Counted from the stretch's first letter, positions 17,170 to 26,754 are shown. The stretch is 64,000 bases of DNA from 43-108 sp001915545 (GCA_902491215.1 CABUGV010000014.1:15388-79387), one strand, 5' to 3'. Numbers and translations are program-made. Notes: generated by a model from the sequence alone, not told the origin.

Positions 17170-20077
17170 TTTCCTTATCGAAGAACTATTGGTTCGTTAT
17201 TTTAAGAAGATTAACGTAGAGCCTGGTGATAAGTTCTACATAGTAATAGAAGATGTCGTATTTCGTCAGAACTTTTATAAGTCGTTACATAATTCTGCAT
17301 TTACTTATAAGCAGAAAATCTGTTTTCCCGGTTATGAGAAATATGGTATAGGGGCATCCGAATATGATACCGTTGCATTTAAATGTACAAATAATGGAAC
17401 ACAGATTATCGTAAGTGGTTGTGATGATGCTGGTGATGGCTTCCAAACGATGATACGAAACAATATTGGAGTCGCTGACAATCCTATTAGCGAAATGGCA
17501 GCTCTTTTCATTCTTCCTGGCAATAATGCCATTGAGACTTTGTTGAGTGCAGGTAGAAACTTACAAGAAAAGCCATATCCTTTGTGCCTGGATTCTATTA
17601 CTCAAGCTATCTATAATAAAATAGAGGGCAAGATCAATATTATAGAAAAGGAGTATCTCCGCAATCATGTTAAGCGTCTTTGTTTAGAGGACGATTATAC
17701 CTCATTGTTTGACTTTGCACCTGTATTCTCCATCCTTCAGAAATCAAGCTTGAAAGGTAACTTTGCCATGCTTGACACATTCGAAGACTCTGAGATCTAT
17801 GATAACATGTTTGCTGCAACAGACATCAACATCAAGGAACGTGTGAAAGACAATGCAAGTGCATTTGCCACTATTAGTGAAATGATGAGTGAAGCGTATG
17901 AGCAAGATCAGTACAAACGCTTATGTACATATCTGGACGCAAAACTAGCAAGTAAGATTTCATGTGGCAAGGTTAATTGGAAGATGCTTGACTATAAGGA
18001 AATTCGTAAGAGTCATGAATTTGTAGTGGGCAATCCGACCATAACACGACCTCGATTCAAAGTTGATGGGAGTGCAGAACTTTTGGTTAACATTACAGGG
18101 CCGAAGAATGAGAAGACCTCAAAGAGTTTTGTTATAGTATGCGATCCTATTCTTTCTTCCAGAAGTCTTAAAGCTTGTTTTAACAAGGAGCTAAAGGATT
18201 ATCTACATGGTAAGGTTGCAAAAGTTTCTGGATGCAACCTTTTGTTCAATTTAACGAAGAAGGTTCAGAAAGACAAAATTGGTGACGAAAAAAACTATCA
18301 TGAGGTGTCTGTTATTCAATTGCAGACCAAGAATGTATTCCAAAGTATTTCTCATTATTTTACCATTGATGCGAATGGAAATATAGTGGTTAATGTACCT
18401 GACTCAGAAGATGGTTTTACTATTGGCTTAGGTACTAATTTTATAACATATGACGGAATTTCACCAGTTGAATTAGATGACAATACGGCCATTCGCGTTA
18501 ACATTGACCATAATGCAACAGACGAACCTATCATTCCATTTAAATTTGGTGATAAAATTCTCAATATACGATTCAAATACAAAGGTGATAAGACCCCAAC
18601 CTTAACTCCTGGTTCTGTTATTGATTCTATTTGGGGAGAAGAAGAGGGTGGTTATACACATGATGGTGAAGATGGTGATATTACTGGCACTGTTAATGGG
18701 CCTCAAGGTCCTGTTTACATTCACGATCGTTTTCGTAAGTTGGTAAGTTTGGAGAAACGCATGGTCGATCAGGAATCTCCATATTTATATATAGAGAAGA
18801 ATGAATTTAGCGGTGAAGATAATACAAAGACACAAAACTTTTCAATTGCTTACGATATTGATTTAGCACTCTCTAGAATCTTCAGGTATTTCAAGAACAT
18901 GAATACTGTTCCTTCATTTATACGACCAGATGAAGAATTATGCAAACTTTATAAGCATTATATTGATGCTGTACACAAGAATATGCAAAACATATCAACA
19001 GTAGAAAGCTTTAATAATACTGATTCGTTTAATATAGCTAAACTGGGTGTTGTCGAGAAGGAAGATGGTACAATAATGTTGTCCCCTTTTCATCCTCTAA
19101 TGGTGTCATATGCTTTACAAATGGTTGAATCCGTTGATTCGGTAGAGTACAACAAAAAGGTAATAGATGAGCTTTCACCTCTCTACTTGATGCCATACAT
19201 TTATTATGGGAATAGCGTGTTGAAGGCTATCAGTAGCACTGAAACAGAAGACATTCTCACATGGGTGAAATACGATAAAGCTGATAATGCACAGCATATT
19301 TACGGTTCTAAATCAACATCAAAATTGATAACGGATAAGATTAAAAATTTCATTGACAACTTCAAATATTATTTCCCTGATGTTGATTGTCCTATTCGCA
19401 TTAGTGCCATTGGATTATCACAATCTGTTGACCTCGTCCGTGGAATTGTTGGTTTTATTGATGCTAGTAGAAAGAAAGGAAATGTACAGCGAATAGAAGT
19501 TCACGAGTATGTTGAAGACATGCTGTCAGATACTTTTTTTGAAAAACTCAATCGTCAGTCAACACGTGACAATATCTCTCAGTTGTTTGAAAAATATAAC
19601 TTTAACGTAGCAGACAAGGAGTTGAATGAGATTATCCGTTTGCTTTTTAGCAGAGTGAGTTATTACAAACACACTTTCAGGGATACCCGCAAGATGGATG
19701 AGTACAGCCATGTAACATTTTATAAGATTAATTCAGGAACTAATTATACTCCATTACCAGCCAATCAACTTAGAACTGAGGCCTCTCTTGATGGTCTTGT
19801 TTCAATTCCTTCCACAAATCTTAACGGTAGTAACTACTTGATGGGATTCGGTACACGTGGCATGAAGCAGAACGATAGTCCGATATACCAAATGGCAAAA
19901 GATATGAATAGTCTTTATGCCAATTTGCAGAATGAAGGTTTGGCTTCATACAGTCCTGGTCAATGTACCGCCAAAAGGTATAGTTTTAAGGATGCTGATT
20001 TCTTGCAATCGGTTTATGACAATTCTACTTGGGTGACTTTTGTTTATCCAGAAGTTGATATTGATTTTTTTCTATAA
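17150..20077 (+). CDS. dptH: DptH, N-terminal part (frame interrupted at T7 run)
   Basis: This 975-residue segment is the N-terminal half of DptH, the large ATPase-containing subunit of the DptFGH restriction complex, which is normally about 1,700 residues. The start overlaps dptG by 20 bp. The frame runs to FVYPEVDIDFF and then stops (TAA at 20075-20077) because of a run of seven T at 20065-20071. With six T the frame would continue D-F-F-Y-K-Q-K-N-I-Y-V-V-H-Y into the following segment, completing a normal-length DptH. No nuclease or ATPase motif is obvious in this half; the P-loop is in the second half. A real +1 mutation, transcriptional slippage, phase variation and a sequencing error are all possible. 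Confidence 0.78.
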   Translation: MYELFFNFLIEELLVRYFKKINVEPGDKFYIVIEDVVFRQNFYKSLHNSAFTYKQKICFPGYEKYGIGASEYDTVAFKCTNNGTQIIVSGCDDAGDGFQTMIRNNIGVADNPISEMAALFILPGNNAIETLLSAGRNLQEKPYPLCLDSITQAIYNKIEGKINIIEKEYLRNHVKRLCLEDDYTSLFDFAPVFSILQKSSLKGNFAMLDTFEDSEIYDNMFAATDINIKERVKDNASAFATISEMMSEAYEQDQYKRLCTYLDAKLASKISCGKVNWKMLDYKEIRKSHEFVVGNPTITRPRFKVDGSAELLVNITGPKNEKTSKSFVIVCDPILSSRSLKACFNKELKDYLHGKVAKVSGCNLLFNLTKKVQKDKIGDEKNYHEVSVIQLQTKNVFQSISHYFTIDANGNIVVNVPDSEDGFTIGLGTNFITYDGISPVELDDNTAIRVNIDHNATDEPIIPFKFGDKILNIRFKYKGDKTPTLTPGSVIDSIWGEEEGGYTHDGEDGDITGTVNGPQGPVYIHDRFRKLVSLEKRMVDQESPYLYIEKNEFSGEDNTKTQNFSIAYDIDLALSRIFRYFKNMNTVPSFIRPDEELCKLYKHYIDAVHKNMQNISTVESFNNTDSFNIAKLGVVEKEDGTIMLSPFHPLMVSYALQMVESVDSVEYNKKVIDELSPLYLMPYIYYGNSVLKAISSTETEDILTWVKYDKADNAQHIYGSKSTSKLITDKIKNFIDNFKYYFPDVDCPIRISAIGLSQSVDLVRGIVGFIDASRKKGNVQRIEVHEYVEDMLSDTFFEKLNRQSTRDNISQLFEKYNFNVADKELNEIIRLLFSRVSYYKHTFRDTRKMDEYSHVTFYKINSGTNYTPLPANQLRTEASLDGLVSIPSTNLNGSNYLMGFGTRGMKQNDSPIYQMAKDMNSLYANLQNEGLASYSPGQCTAKRYSFKDADFLQSVYDNSTWVTFVYPEVDIDFFL

Positions 20078-22376
20078 GCAGAAGAATATCTATGTTGTGC
20101 ACTATGTCGAGCAACATTCTATCTCTGCGCGTTTGGAGAGTATAACAGTAACACAACATGTTATCCAGTACAATAAAATGCTCTTTAACTCTCTTCAAGC
20201 CTTCAAGTCGATTATCGGTACAAGTGAGGATTTCAGCCGTAAGATGATTAGCTATTTTAATTGCTTAAACGGAAAATGGCTATTGGAAATTTCCGGAAAA
20301 CCTGAACTTATCATGCGCGAGAAGATGAGCCTTGTAGCAACCTGCTTTGTCATGAAACATTTTCTTAATCGTACTGATAATATCGTATGGGTACCTATTG
20401 CACTTGATGAGATTATGCGTGCTACTGGTTCCATCGGTACAACACAGGACGGATTGTTTTCGAAGAAAGATCTTGGCCTTGATGGACCTATTTCCGATGA
20501 CATACTGATGATGGGTATTCGTCGTAATGATAATGATGAGGTGGATGTGTTCTTCTATCCGGTTGAGGTTAAAGTACTTTCTAATGATTCTGTCAGCAAA
20601 GGTGAGATACAGGTAGCAAATCTCTATAATAATGGGTTTAGGAAAGTCCTTTTTAAAGGAGACACGTTTACCCGAAAAGTTTACAGAGCTTTGTTCGCAT
20701 CGCGGTTTTTATCCAATGCAGAAAAGATGCATGCTAACGATCTTATTGCGGATGTTGACTATGAGAAAGTTAATGCATCTCGTTATGAGTTACTTAATGT
20801 AAAGTTTAAAATCATTGAAAAACTTCCAGAAGAAATTGGTAAGGCAGCACTTGTGGTTTATTCAGATGCTACACCAAAGTCGTTAAGTACAGAATGGATA
20901 GATGACGTACCTGTATGTCACATTCGTATGATGGAGTCTGATTGTTATCGCATTGTGGCTAACCCAGATAGCGCTCTCCTACAATTTGTTGAGGAATCGC
21001 CTATTGTAGTAACAGCAAAGCCTGAAACTGATTTATCATTGATACCTTTATGTTGTTCTTCAGATTATACCACTTCACTTCATAAACTCGATGTTGTTGA
21101 ATCAGAAAAAGATTGTACTGAAGATAAGAATATAGGAGAAGAACCATTAGTAATGCCTTTGAAGTCTTGTTCTGATGATGATAATTATCTAGAACAGATT
21201 GACGGATTTTCTCAAGGTGTTAAGGTCAGAATTGGCAAAGATAGAAAGGGGACACCGATAATCTTTGAAGCCAATAATACAAAAAAAGTTTCTCATCCTA
21301 ACATGGGTATTGTTGGAGGAATGGGCTTTGGTAAGACGCAATTTGCCCTCTCTCTTATTGCTCAATTTGCCAAAGAAAGTGAACACAATGTTAATGGACG
21401 TCCTATTGGCATGTTGATATTCGACTATAAGGGCGATGACTATTCTACAGAGGCATTTCTTAACAATGTTAATGGCCAATGCTATAGTTTCAACTTTCCA
21501 TTCAATCCTCTTAAACTTGTCGTAACGGATAAAACTAAGTTTATGAATCTGCCAGCTGTAACTGCAGATAGAATAAGTGACTCGTTTGCAAAGGCATACG
21601 GGTTAGGACAGGTACAACAGAGCACTATCAAGCAGGTGATTCTTGAAACATACAATGATTTCGGAATTACTAGTAATCCTTCTACATGGAACAAACTACA
21701 ACCAACGATGAGTAATGTCGTGGATAAGTATTTCGAAAAATACGATGCTAAGGATAAAACTTACGCTTTGTTTGATAAACTCAGAGATTATATGATTTTC
21801 ACTCCCAATAATAGCGAGTGTGTATCTCTGTTTGAATGGCTTGATGGCGTAAAGGTAATTGATTTGACTCCATATCCTGGAGACACGAAGAAAGTTATCG
21901 TATCTTTAATTCTTGATCTGTTTTATGAAGAGATGAGGCAGTTGGGTGCAAGTAAACTGGATGATCCATATAGAGAGTTACGTGCCATGATTCTTGTAGA
22001 CGAAGCACATCAATTTTTAAACAAGGATTTCAACTCTTTCCGTAATATCATTAGTGAGGGGCGTATGTTTGGTGTTGGTATGGTACTTTCTACACAAAAT
22101 CTATCAGATTTTAAATCTGCAAAGCAGGAATATTCACAGTTTATTCTTAGTTGGGTAATACTCCATATGAACAATATAACAAAGTCTGAAGTCGCAAATA
22201 TCTTTGGTTCGAACGATCCAAATTGTCAGGTTTACGTGGATGTTGTGAGTAAAGCAGAGAAGTTCTACGGCATCTGTAAGATTGGTAACGAAGTAAAAGC
22301 TATTCGCATTTTACCATATTATGAGCTTATAAAAAGCGACGAACGTTTCTTGAAAAATATAGAAACTGAAGGATAA
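20040..22376 (+). CDS. dptH: DptH, C-terminal HerA/FtsK-like ATPase part
   Basis: This segment supplies the ATPase half of DptH. It has a Walker A motif GGMGFGKTQF (near 21315), a RecA-type Walker B with catalytic Glu (ILVDEAHQFL, near 21990) and a STQNLSDF sensor-like segment (near 22090), the order seen in HerA/FtsK-type translocases. The preceding part (about 20300-20700) includes DDILMMGIRRN and FFYPVEVKVLSNDSVSKGEIQ, which looks like a PD-(D/E)xK-type nuclease core (VEVK with an upstream acid). The open frame begins with a TTG inside the overlap at 20040, which is unlikely to be a genuine start. A 17-bp hairpin terminator follows 80 bp after the stop. Confidence 0.78.
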   Translation: MFIQKLILIFFYKQKNIYVVHYVEQHSISARLESITVTQHVIQYNKMLFNSLQAFKSIIGTSEDFSRKMISYFNCLNGKWLLEISGKPELIMREKMSLVATCFVMKHFLNRTDNIVWVPIALDEIMRATGSIGTTQDGLFSKKDLGLDGPISDDILMMGIRRNDNDEVDVFFYPVEVKVLSNDSVSKGEIQVANLYNNGFRKVLFKGDTFTRKVYRALFASRFLSNAEKMHANDLIADVDYEKVNASRYELLNVKFKIIEKLPEEIGKAALVVYSDATPKSLSTEWIDDVPVCHIRMMESDCYRIVANPDSALLQFVEESPIVVTAKPETDLSLIPLCCSSDYTTSLHKLDVVESEKDCTEDKNIGEEPLVMPLKSCSDDDNYLEQIDGFSQGVKVRIGKDRKGTPIIFEANNTKKVSHPNMGIVGGMGFGKTQFALSLIAQFAKESEHNVNGRPIGMLIFDYKGDDYSTEAFLNNVNGQCYSFNFPFNPLKLVVTDKTKFMNLPAVTADRISDSFAKAYGLGQVQQSTIKQVILETYNDFGITSNPSTWNKLQPTMSNVVDKYFEKYDAKDKTYALFDKLRDYMIFTPNNSECVSLFEWLDGVKVIDLTPYPGDTKKVIVSLILDLFYEEMRQLGASKLDDPYRELRAMILVDEAHQFLNKDFNSFRNIISEGRMFGVGMVLSTQNLSDFKSAKQEYSQFILSWVILHMNNITKSEVANIFGSNDPNCQVYVDVVSKAEKFYGICKIGNEVKAIRILPYYELIKSDERFLKNIETEG

Positions 22377-22458
22377 ATAATATATGACTCTAGTAAATAT
22401 ATCGAATTTGGATGAAATTTTAACTATTATCCATTAAAAGATGTTTATAGTAATGAAC

Positions 22459-22496
22459 ATGAAATAGAGTCCCACGTTTGTGGGACTCTATTTCAT
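22459..22496. terminator. 17-bp hairpin terminator after dptH
   Basis: A perfect inverted repeat (ATGAAATAGAGTCCCAC, loop GTTT, then the exact complement) ends the radical SAM-dptFGH transcript about 80 bp after the dptH stop. The A- and T-rich stem base would allow termination in both directions. It separates the restriction genes from the CRISPR array. Confidence 0.85.
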
Positions 22497-22566
22497 TATG
22501 CACAGCAAACTTTATTTTCTAAATCTAGTTGTAATTTATTGTATATCAATAATTAATACAGATTCT

Positions 22567-22836
22567 GTTGTTTGCTGTAGTGCAAAAATACTAAATTGAA
22601 AGCAAATCACAACTATATTGCATAGTACAAAATATAGTATACTGTTGTTTGCTGTAGTGCAAAAATACTAAATTGAAAGCAAATCACAACTAAGGAGTTC
22701 GGAAACCTTATCAGCATGAGTTGTTTGCTGTAGTGCAAAAATACTAAATTGAAAGCAAATCACAACCTCAATACGGACAGGGATACGCCTAAAGCAGTTG
22801 TTTGCTGTAGTGCAAAAATACTAAATTGAAAGCAAA
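22567..22836. CRISPR. Short orphan CRISPR array: 4 repeats, 3 spacers
   Basis: Three identical 47-bp repeats (22567-22613, 22644-22690, 22720-22766) start GTTGTTTGCTGTAGTGC and end AGCAAATCACAAC. A fourth (22797-22836) is identical for 40 bp and then diverges. Spacers are 30, 29 and 30 bp (22614-22643, 22691-22719, 22767-22796) and unrelated to one another. The repeat length and sequence are those typical of type II-C (Cas9) arrays of Bacteroidota. No cas9, cas1 or cas2 is in the window, and uvrD follows 180 bp later. I see no match of the spacers elsewhere in the window. The right-hand repeat is the degenerate end. Confidence 0.95.
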
Positions 22837-22965
22837 GTTGTACATATACTTTCTATATAATCTAAATTGCATGTTGGTAATTGTGCTGTATTTATTAAAT
22901 TCCTTATCTCGGATAGTTGTGCCTTTCCCCCTTTCCGCCAGTCGGAGTGTTTCCAAAAAAAGATA

Positions 22966-22973
22966 TATCTTTG
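22966..22973 (+). promoter_or_regulatory. Promoter -7 element of uvrD
   Basis: TATCTTTG followed by C fits TAnnTTTG and lies 46 nt before the uvrD ATG. A TTTG at the -33 position is not clear. Confidence 0.5.
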
Positions 22974-23019
22974 CATCCGGTAAAAAAACTTTATTCTCTG
23001 AATATCTTCAAAAACTGAG

Positions 23020-25428
23020 ATGGACAATCGTTATCTGGAAGAACTGAATGATGAACAGCGCGCGGCAATCGAATATTGCGGCGGGCCTTCGCTGGTGATT
23101 GCCGGTGCGGGTTCGGGCAAGACGCGCGTACTGACATATAAGATTGCCTACCTGCTCGAACACGGCTACGAACCGTGGTCGATACTGGCGCTGACCTTCA
23201 CCAACAAGGCCGCCAGCGAGATGAAGGCGCGTATAGCAAGGCAGGTGGGAGAGGAACAGTCGAAGTATCTTTGGATGGGCACCTTCCACTCCATATTCCT
23301 GCGCATACTGCGCATGGAGCACGAGCTGACGGGATTTTCGCCCAACTTCACCATCTACGACTCGGCCGACAGCAAGAGCCTGCTCAAGAGCGTCGTGAAG
23401 GACCTTCAGCTGGATGAAAAGACGTATGCCCCCGGCAACATGCTCGGACGCATATCGAATGCAAAGAACCGCCTCATATCGCCCGAAGCCTATGCCGCCA
23501 CGGCCGACTATCTGAGGGCCGATACGAGGGCGCGCATACCGGCATTCCGCTACGTCTACAGTCGCTATGCCGAGCGGTGCCGTCTGGCCGATGCAATGGA
23601 CTTCGATGACATCCTGGTGTACACCTACCGCCTCTTCGACGAGCACCCCGAGGTGCTGGCCAAGTATGTCGAGAGATTCAGGTATGTGCTCGTCGACGAG
23701 TATCAGGACACCAACTTTGCACAGCACAAGATTGTGTGGCAGCTGACGAGGCAGAACCGCCGAATATGCGTTGTCGGCGACGACGCGCAGAGCATCTATT
23801 CCTTTCGTGGAGCAAACATCGACAACATTCTTTCGTTCAGCGACTTGTACGGAGGTGCAAGGCTGTTCAAGCTGGAGCGCAACTACAGGTCGACGCAGGT
23901 CATCGTGGAGGCGGCCAACAGCCTCATTGCCAAGAACGAGGCGCAGATACGCAAGGATGTGTATTCGGACAACGAGAGGGGCGACCTGATAGGTGTGTTC
24001 GAGGCCTACTCCGACGTGGAGGAGGGCGGAATGGTGGTGAGGAAAATCGAGAGCATCAGGAAGGCCGAGGGATGCGGCTACTCCGACTTCGCCATTCTCT
24101 ACCGCACGAATGCGCAGAGCCGTATATTCGAAGAGGCGCTGCGGAAGAACGGAATGCCGTACAGGATATACGGCGGATTGTCGTTCTATCAGCGCAAGGA
24201 AATAAAGGACATCATTGCATACTTCCGCCTTTCGGTCAATCCGAACGACGAGGAGGCGTTCAAGCGCGTCATAAACTATCCGGCGCGAGGCATCGGAAAC
24301 ACCACGATGGCAAAGATTGCCGATGCCGCGAACAGGGCCGGTGTGAGCCTGTGGACAGCCATCGGCGACCCGCTTGCCTACGGAATAGACGTGGCGAAGG
24401 GCACGGCTGCGAAGATTGCCGGGTTCCGCATGCTGATTGAGGACTTCATCGAACTGGCGCGCACGAAGGATGCCAAGGAGGCGGGCGAGGAGATGGTGAA
24501 GCGGAGCGGCATCATCAACGACATCTATCAGGACCGCACGCCCGACAACCTGAGCAGGCAGGAGAACGTGGAGGAGCTGATGAACGGCATGGCCGACTTC
24601 TGCGAGGGGCGCAGGGAGGAAGGCAACGGAAATGTGTCGATAAGCGACTACCTCTCGGAGGTGTCGCTGCTCTCGGACGTCGACACCGATAAGGGCGACG
24701 ACGAGCACAAGGTGACGCTGATGACGATACACTCGGCAAAGGGACTGGAATTCGGCACGGTGTTCGTCGTGGGGCTCGAGGAAAATCTCTTCCCGAGCCA
24801 GATGGCAAGCGGTTCGATGCGCGAGATGGAAGAGGAGAGGCGTCTGTTCTACGTTGCCATAACGCGTGCCGAGAAGCATTGCTTCCTCTCGTACGCACGG
24901 AGCCGTTACAGGTACGGCAAGATGGAGTTCGGCACGCCTAGCCGTTTCATCGGCGACATTGACCCCTGTTACCTCGACCGCCAGGCGAAGGCGAGGACGC
25001 TGGGCAGGGATGCCGACGTGGAGCTGCCGTGGGCTTCGCGCGAAAGGACATCGACGCCGCGGAGCTCATTCGGAGCTGGCAGTGAACCGGTGGAGTGGCG
25101 CGGGGAGCGTTCGGAGAGATTCTTCGAGCGTTCGCAGAAGATGCACGAGGAGGTCGATGTGAACAGGCGTCAGGAGAAGCTGGTGCCCCCGTCGCCAGCC
25201 ATCAGAAAACTGAGGCCTGTGCCGGCCGGAAAGGCTGCGCAGGCGGGCTCTGCCGGCGTGGACGACGGGCTCAGCGCCGGTCAGCACATCGAGCACGAGA
25301 GGTTCGGCCGAGGTACGGTGGAAAAGGTGGAAGGACGAGGCGACAACTGCAAGGCTACGGTGAGATTCGAGAACGCCGGAGTGAAACAGCTGCTGCTGAA
25401 GTTCGCACGCTTCAAGGTGGTCGACTGA
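23020..25428 (+). CDS. uvrD: ATP-dependent DNA helicase UvrD/PcrA family
   Basis: This 802-residue superfamily 1A helicase unwinds DNA 3' to 5' in repair and replication restart. Motifs occur in order: Q motif (LNDEQRAAIEY), Walker A AGAGSGKTRVLTYKIAYL (about 30), motif Ia (ALTFTNKAASEMKARI), Walker B VDEYQDTN (about 228), motif III VVGDDAQSIYSFRGA, motif IV LERNYRST, motif V TIHSAKGLEF (about 567) and motif VI YVAITRAEKH. A C-terminal Tudor-like domain closes it (HERFGRGTVEKVEG, about 755-800). The length is normal (PcrA is about 720-770). The gene is distinctly GC-rich, unlike the AT-rich island just upstream. Confidence 0.97.
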   Translation: MDNRYLEELNDEQRAAIEYCGGPSLVIAGAGSGKTRVLTYKIAYLLEHGYEPWSILALTFTNKAASEMKARIARQVGEEQSKYLWMGTFHSIFLRILRMEHELTGFSPNFTIYDSADSKSLLKSVVKDLQLDEKTYAPGNMLGRISNAKNRLISPEAYAATADYLRADTRARIPAFRYVYSRYAERCRLADAMDFDDILVYTYRLFDEHPEVLAKYVERFRYVLVDEYQDTNFAQHKIVWQLTRQNRRICVVGDDAQSIYSFRGANIDNILSFSDLYGGARLFKLERNYRSTQVIVEAANSLIAKNEAQIRKDVYSDNERGDLIGVFEAYSDVEEGGMVVRKIESIRKAEGCGYSDFAILYRTNAQSRIFEEALRKNGMPYRIYGGLSFYQRKEIKDIIAYFRLSVNPNDEEAFKRVINYPARGIGNTTMAKIADAANRAGVSLWTAIGDPLAYGIDVAKGTAAKIAGFRMLIEDFIELARTKDAKEAGEEMVKRSGIINDIYQDRTPDNLSRQENVEELMNGMADFCEGRREEGNGNVSISDYLSEVSLLSDVDTDKGDDEHKVTLMTIHSAKGLEFGTVFVVGLEENLFPSQMASGSMREMEEERRLFYVAITRAEKHCFLSYARSRYRYGKMEFGTPSRFIGDIDPCYLDRQAKARTLGRDADVELPWASRERTSTPRSSFGAGSEPVEWRGERSERFFERSQKMHEEVDVNRRQEKLVPPSPAIRKLRPVPAGKAAQAGSAGVDDGLSAGQHIEHERFGRGTVEKVEGRGDNCKATVRFENAGVKQLLLKFARFKVVD

Positions 25429-25521
25429 TACCGCGTCAAGATATATATAAGGGAATATGATGTGTGTTTTGAATAGCACCATACACTATAAAAGAAGAAG
25501 ATAATAATAACATTTTTTGAT

Positions 25522-26712
25522 ATGGCAGAAAAAACAACTTTGCTTGAAGAGAATTTGGACAAGATACCGAATCCGTGCTACGTGATGGAGGAACAGCTCC
25601 TGAGACGCAACCTGGAATTGATTAAGAGTGTGGCCGAACGTGCAGACATCGAGGTGATACTTGCGTTCAAGGCTTTTGCGCTGTGGAAATCGTTCGGCAT
25701 CTTCCGCGAGTACATATCGCACACGACTGCCAGTTCGCTCTACGAGGCACGTCTTGCGCTGGAGGAGTTCGGAAGCAGGGCTCACACTTATTCACCGGCT
25801 TATACGGAGGAAGAGTTTCCCGACATTATGAGATGCAGCAGCCACATCACGTTCAATTCGCTCAGCCAGTATGAGAGATTCTATCCGTACGTGCGCGAGA
25901 ACGGCAACGGCGAGGTGTCGTGCGGATTGAGAGTGAATCCAGAGTATTCGGAGATTGAGACACTGCTGTACAATCCTTGTGCTCCGGGATCGAGGTTCGG
26001 CATACTGGCGTCGGCACTGCCGGAAAGACTGCCTGAGGGCATTGAGGGATTCCACATACACTGCCACTGCGAGAGCGGTGCCGATGAGTTCGAGCGTACG
26101 CTCAAGCATATTGAGGAGAAGTTTGCAGGATGGTTCGGACAGCTGAAGTGGATAAACTTCGGCGGAGGTCACCTGATGACACGCAAGGACTACGATGTGG
26201 AGAGGCTAGTGGGGATGATGCAGGAGTTCCGCGCACGCTACCCTTGGCTGAAGGTGATACTGGAACCAGGATCGGCATTTGCATGGCAGACAGGTCCGCT
26301 CGTGGCAAAGGTGGTGGATGTGGTTGAGAACAGCGGTGTGAAGACGGCCATACTGAACGTGAGCTTCACTTGCCACATGCCCGATTGCCTCGAAATGCCG
26401 TATCGCCCTAAGGTGAGATATGCGGAAACAATCGACGACGATAGTCTCGAAATGGCGCGCTCGGAAAAAAATATTTATCGTCTCGGCGGAAACAGCTGTC
26501 TGAGCGGCGATTTCATGGGACTTTGGCGATTCGACCACGAACTGAAGGTGGGAGAGACGCTGATTTTCGAGGACATGATTCACTATACTACGGTGAAAAC
26601 CAACATGTTTAACGGAATATCGCACCCGTCGATAGGCATGCTGAAGATGGATGGAGAGTTTGAACTTTTCCGCCGTTTCGGCTATGAAGATTATCGTGAC
26701 CGCATGTGCTGA
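25522..26712 (+). CDS. nspC: Carboxynorspermidine decarboxylase
   Basis: This 396-residue PLP enzyme of fold type III decarboxylates carboxynorspermidine or carboxyspermidine in the alternative spermidine pathway common in gut Bacteroidota. The N-terminal barrel holds the PLP lysine in VILAFKAFALW. GFHIHCHCESGADEFE, WINFGGGHLMTRKDYD and the glycine-rich phosphate-binding region follow, with C-terminal NSCLSGDFMG containing the decarboxylase Cys and FEDMIHYTTVKTNMFNG. The partner dehydrogenase that makes the substrate is not in this window. The gene starts about 90 bp after uvrD and is followed by the tRNA cluster, which has its own promoter. Confidence 0.95.
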   Translation: MAEKTTLLEENLDKIPNPCYVMEEQLLRRNLELIKSVAERADIEVILAFKAFALWKSFGIFREYISHTTASSLYEARLALEEFGSRAHTYSPAYTEEEFPDIMRCSSHITFNSLSQYERFYPYVRENGNGEVSCGLRVNPEYSEIETLLYNPCAPGSRFGILASALPERLPEGIEGFHIHCHCESGADEFERTLKHIEEKFAGWFGQLKWINFGGGHLMTRKDYDVERLVGMMQEFRARYPWLKVILEPGSAFAWQTGPLVAKVVDVVENSGVKTAILNVSFTCHMPDCLEMPYRPKVRYAETIDDDSLEMARSEKNIYRLGGNSCLSGDFMGLWRFDHELKVGETLIFEDMIHYTTVKTNMFNGISHPSIGMLKMDGEFELFRRFGYEDYRDRMC

Positions 26713-26754
26713 AAGCGGTCATGACAAATTTTTTTTGAAAAAATGCCGGAAAAG

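Noticed and set aside
22497..22512. Possible anti-repeat of a tracrRNA (TGCACAGCAAAC) next to the CRISPR array
   Set aside because: Only about 12 bases resemble the repeat complement and the match has gaps; no tracrRNA tail or terminator follows.
12076..23020. Prophage or integrative element carrying the dpt island
   Set aside because: The region is AT-rich but no integrase, transposase, structural or conjugation gene and no flanking direct repeat was found.
23008..24879. Long minus-strand open frame antisense to uvrD
   Set aside because: It is an artefact of high GC content; all helicase motifs are on the plus strand.
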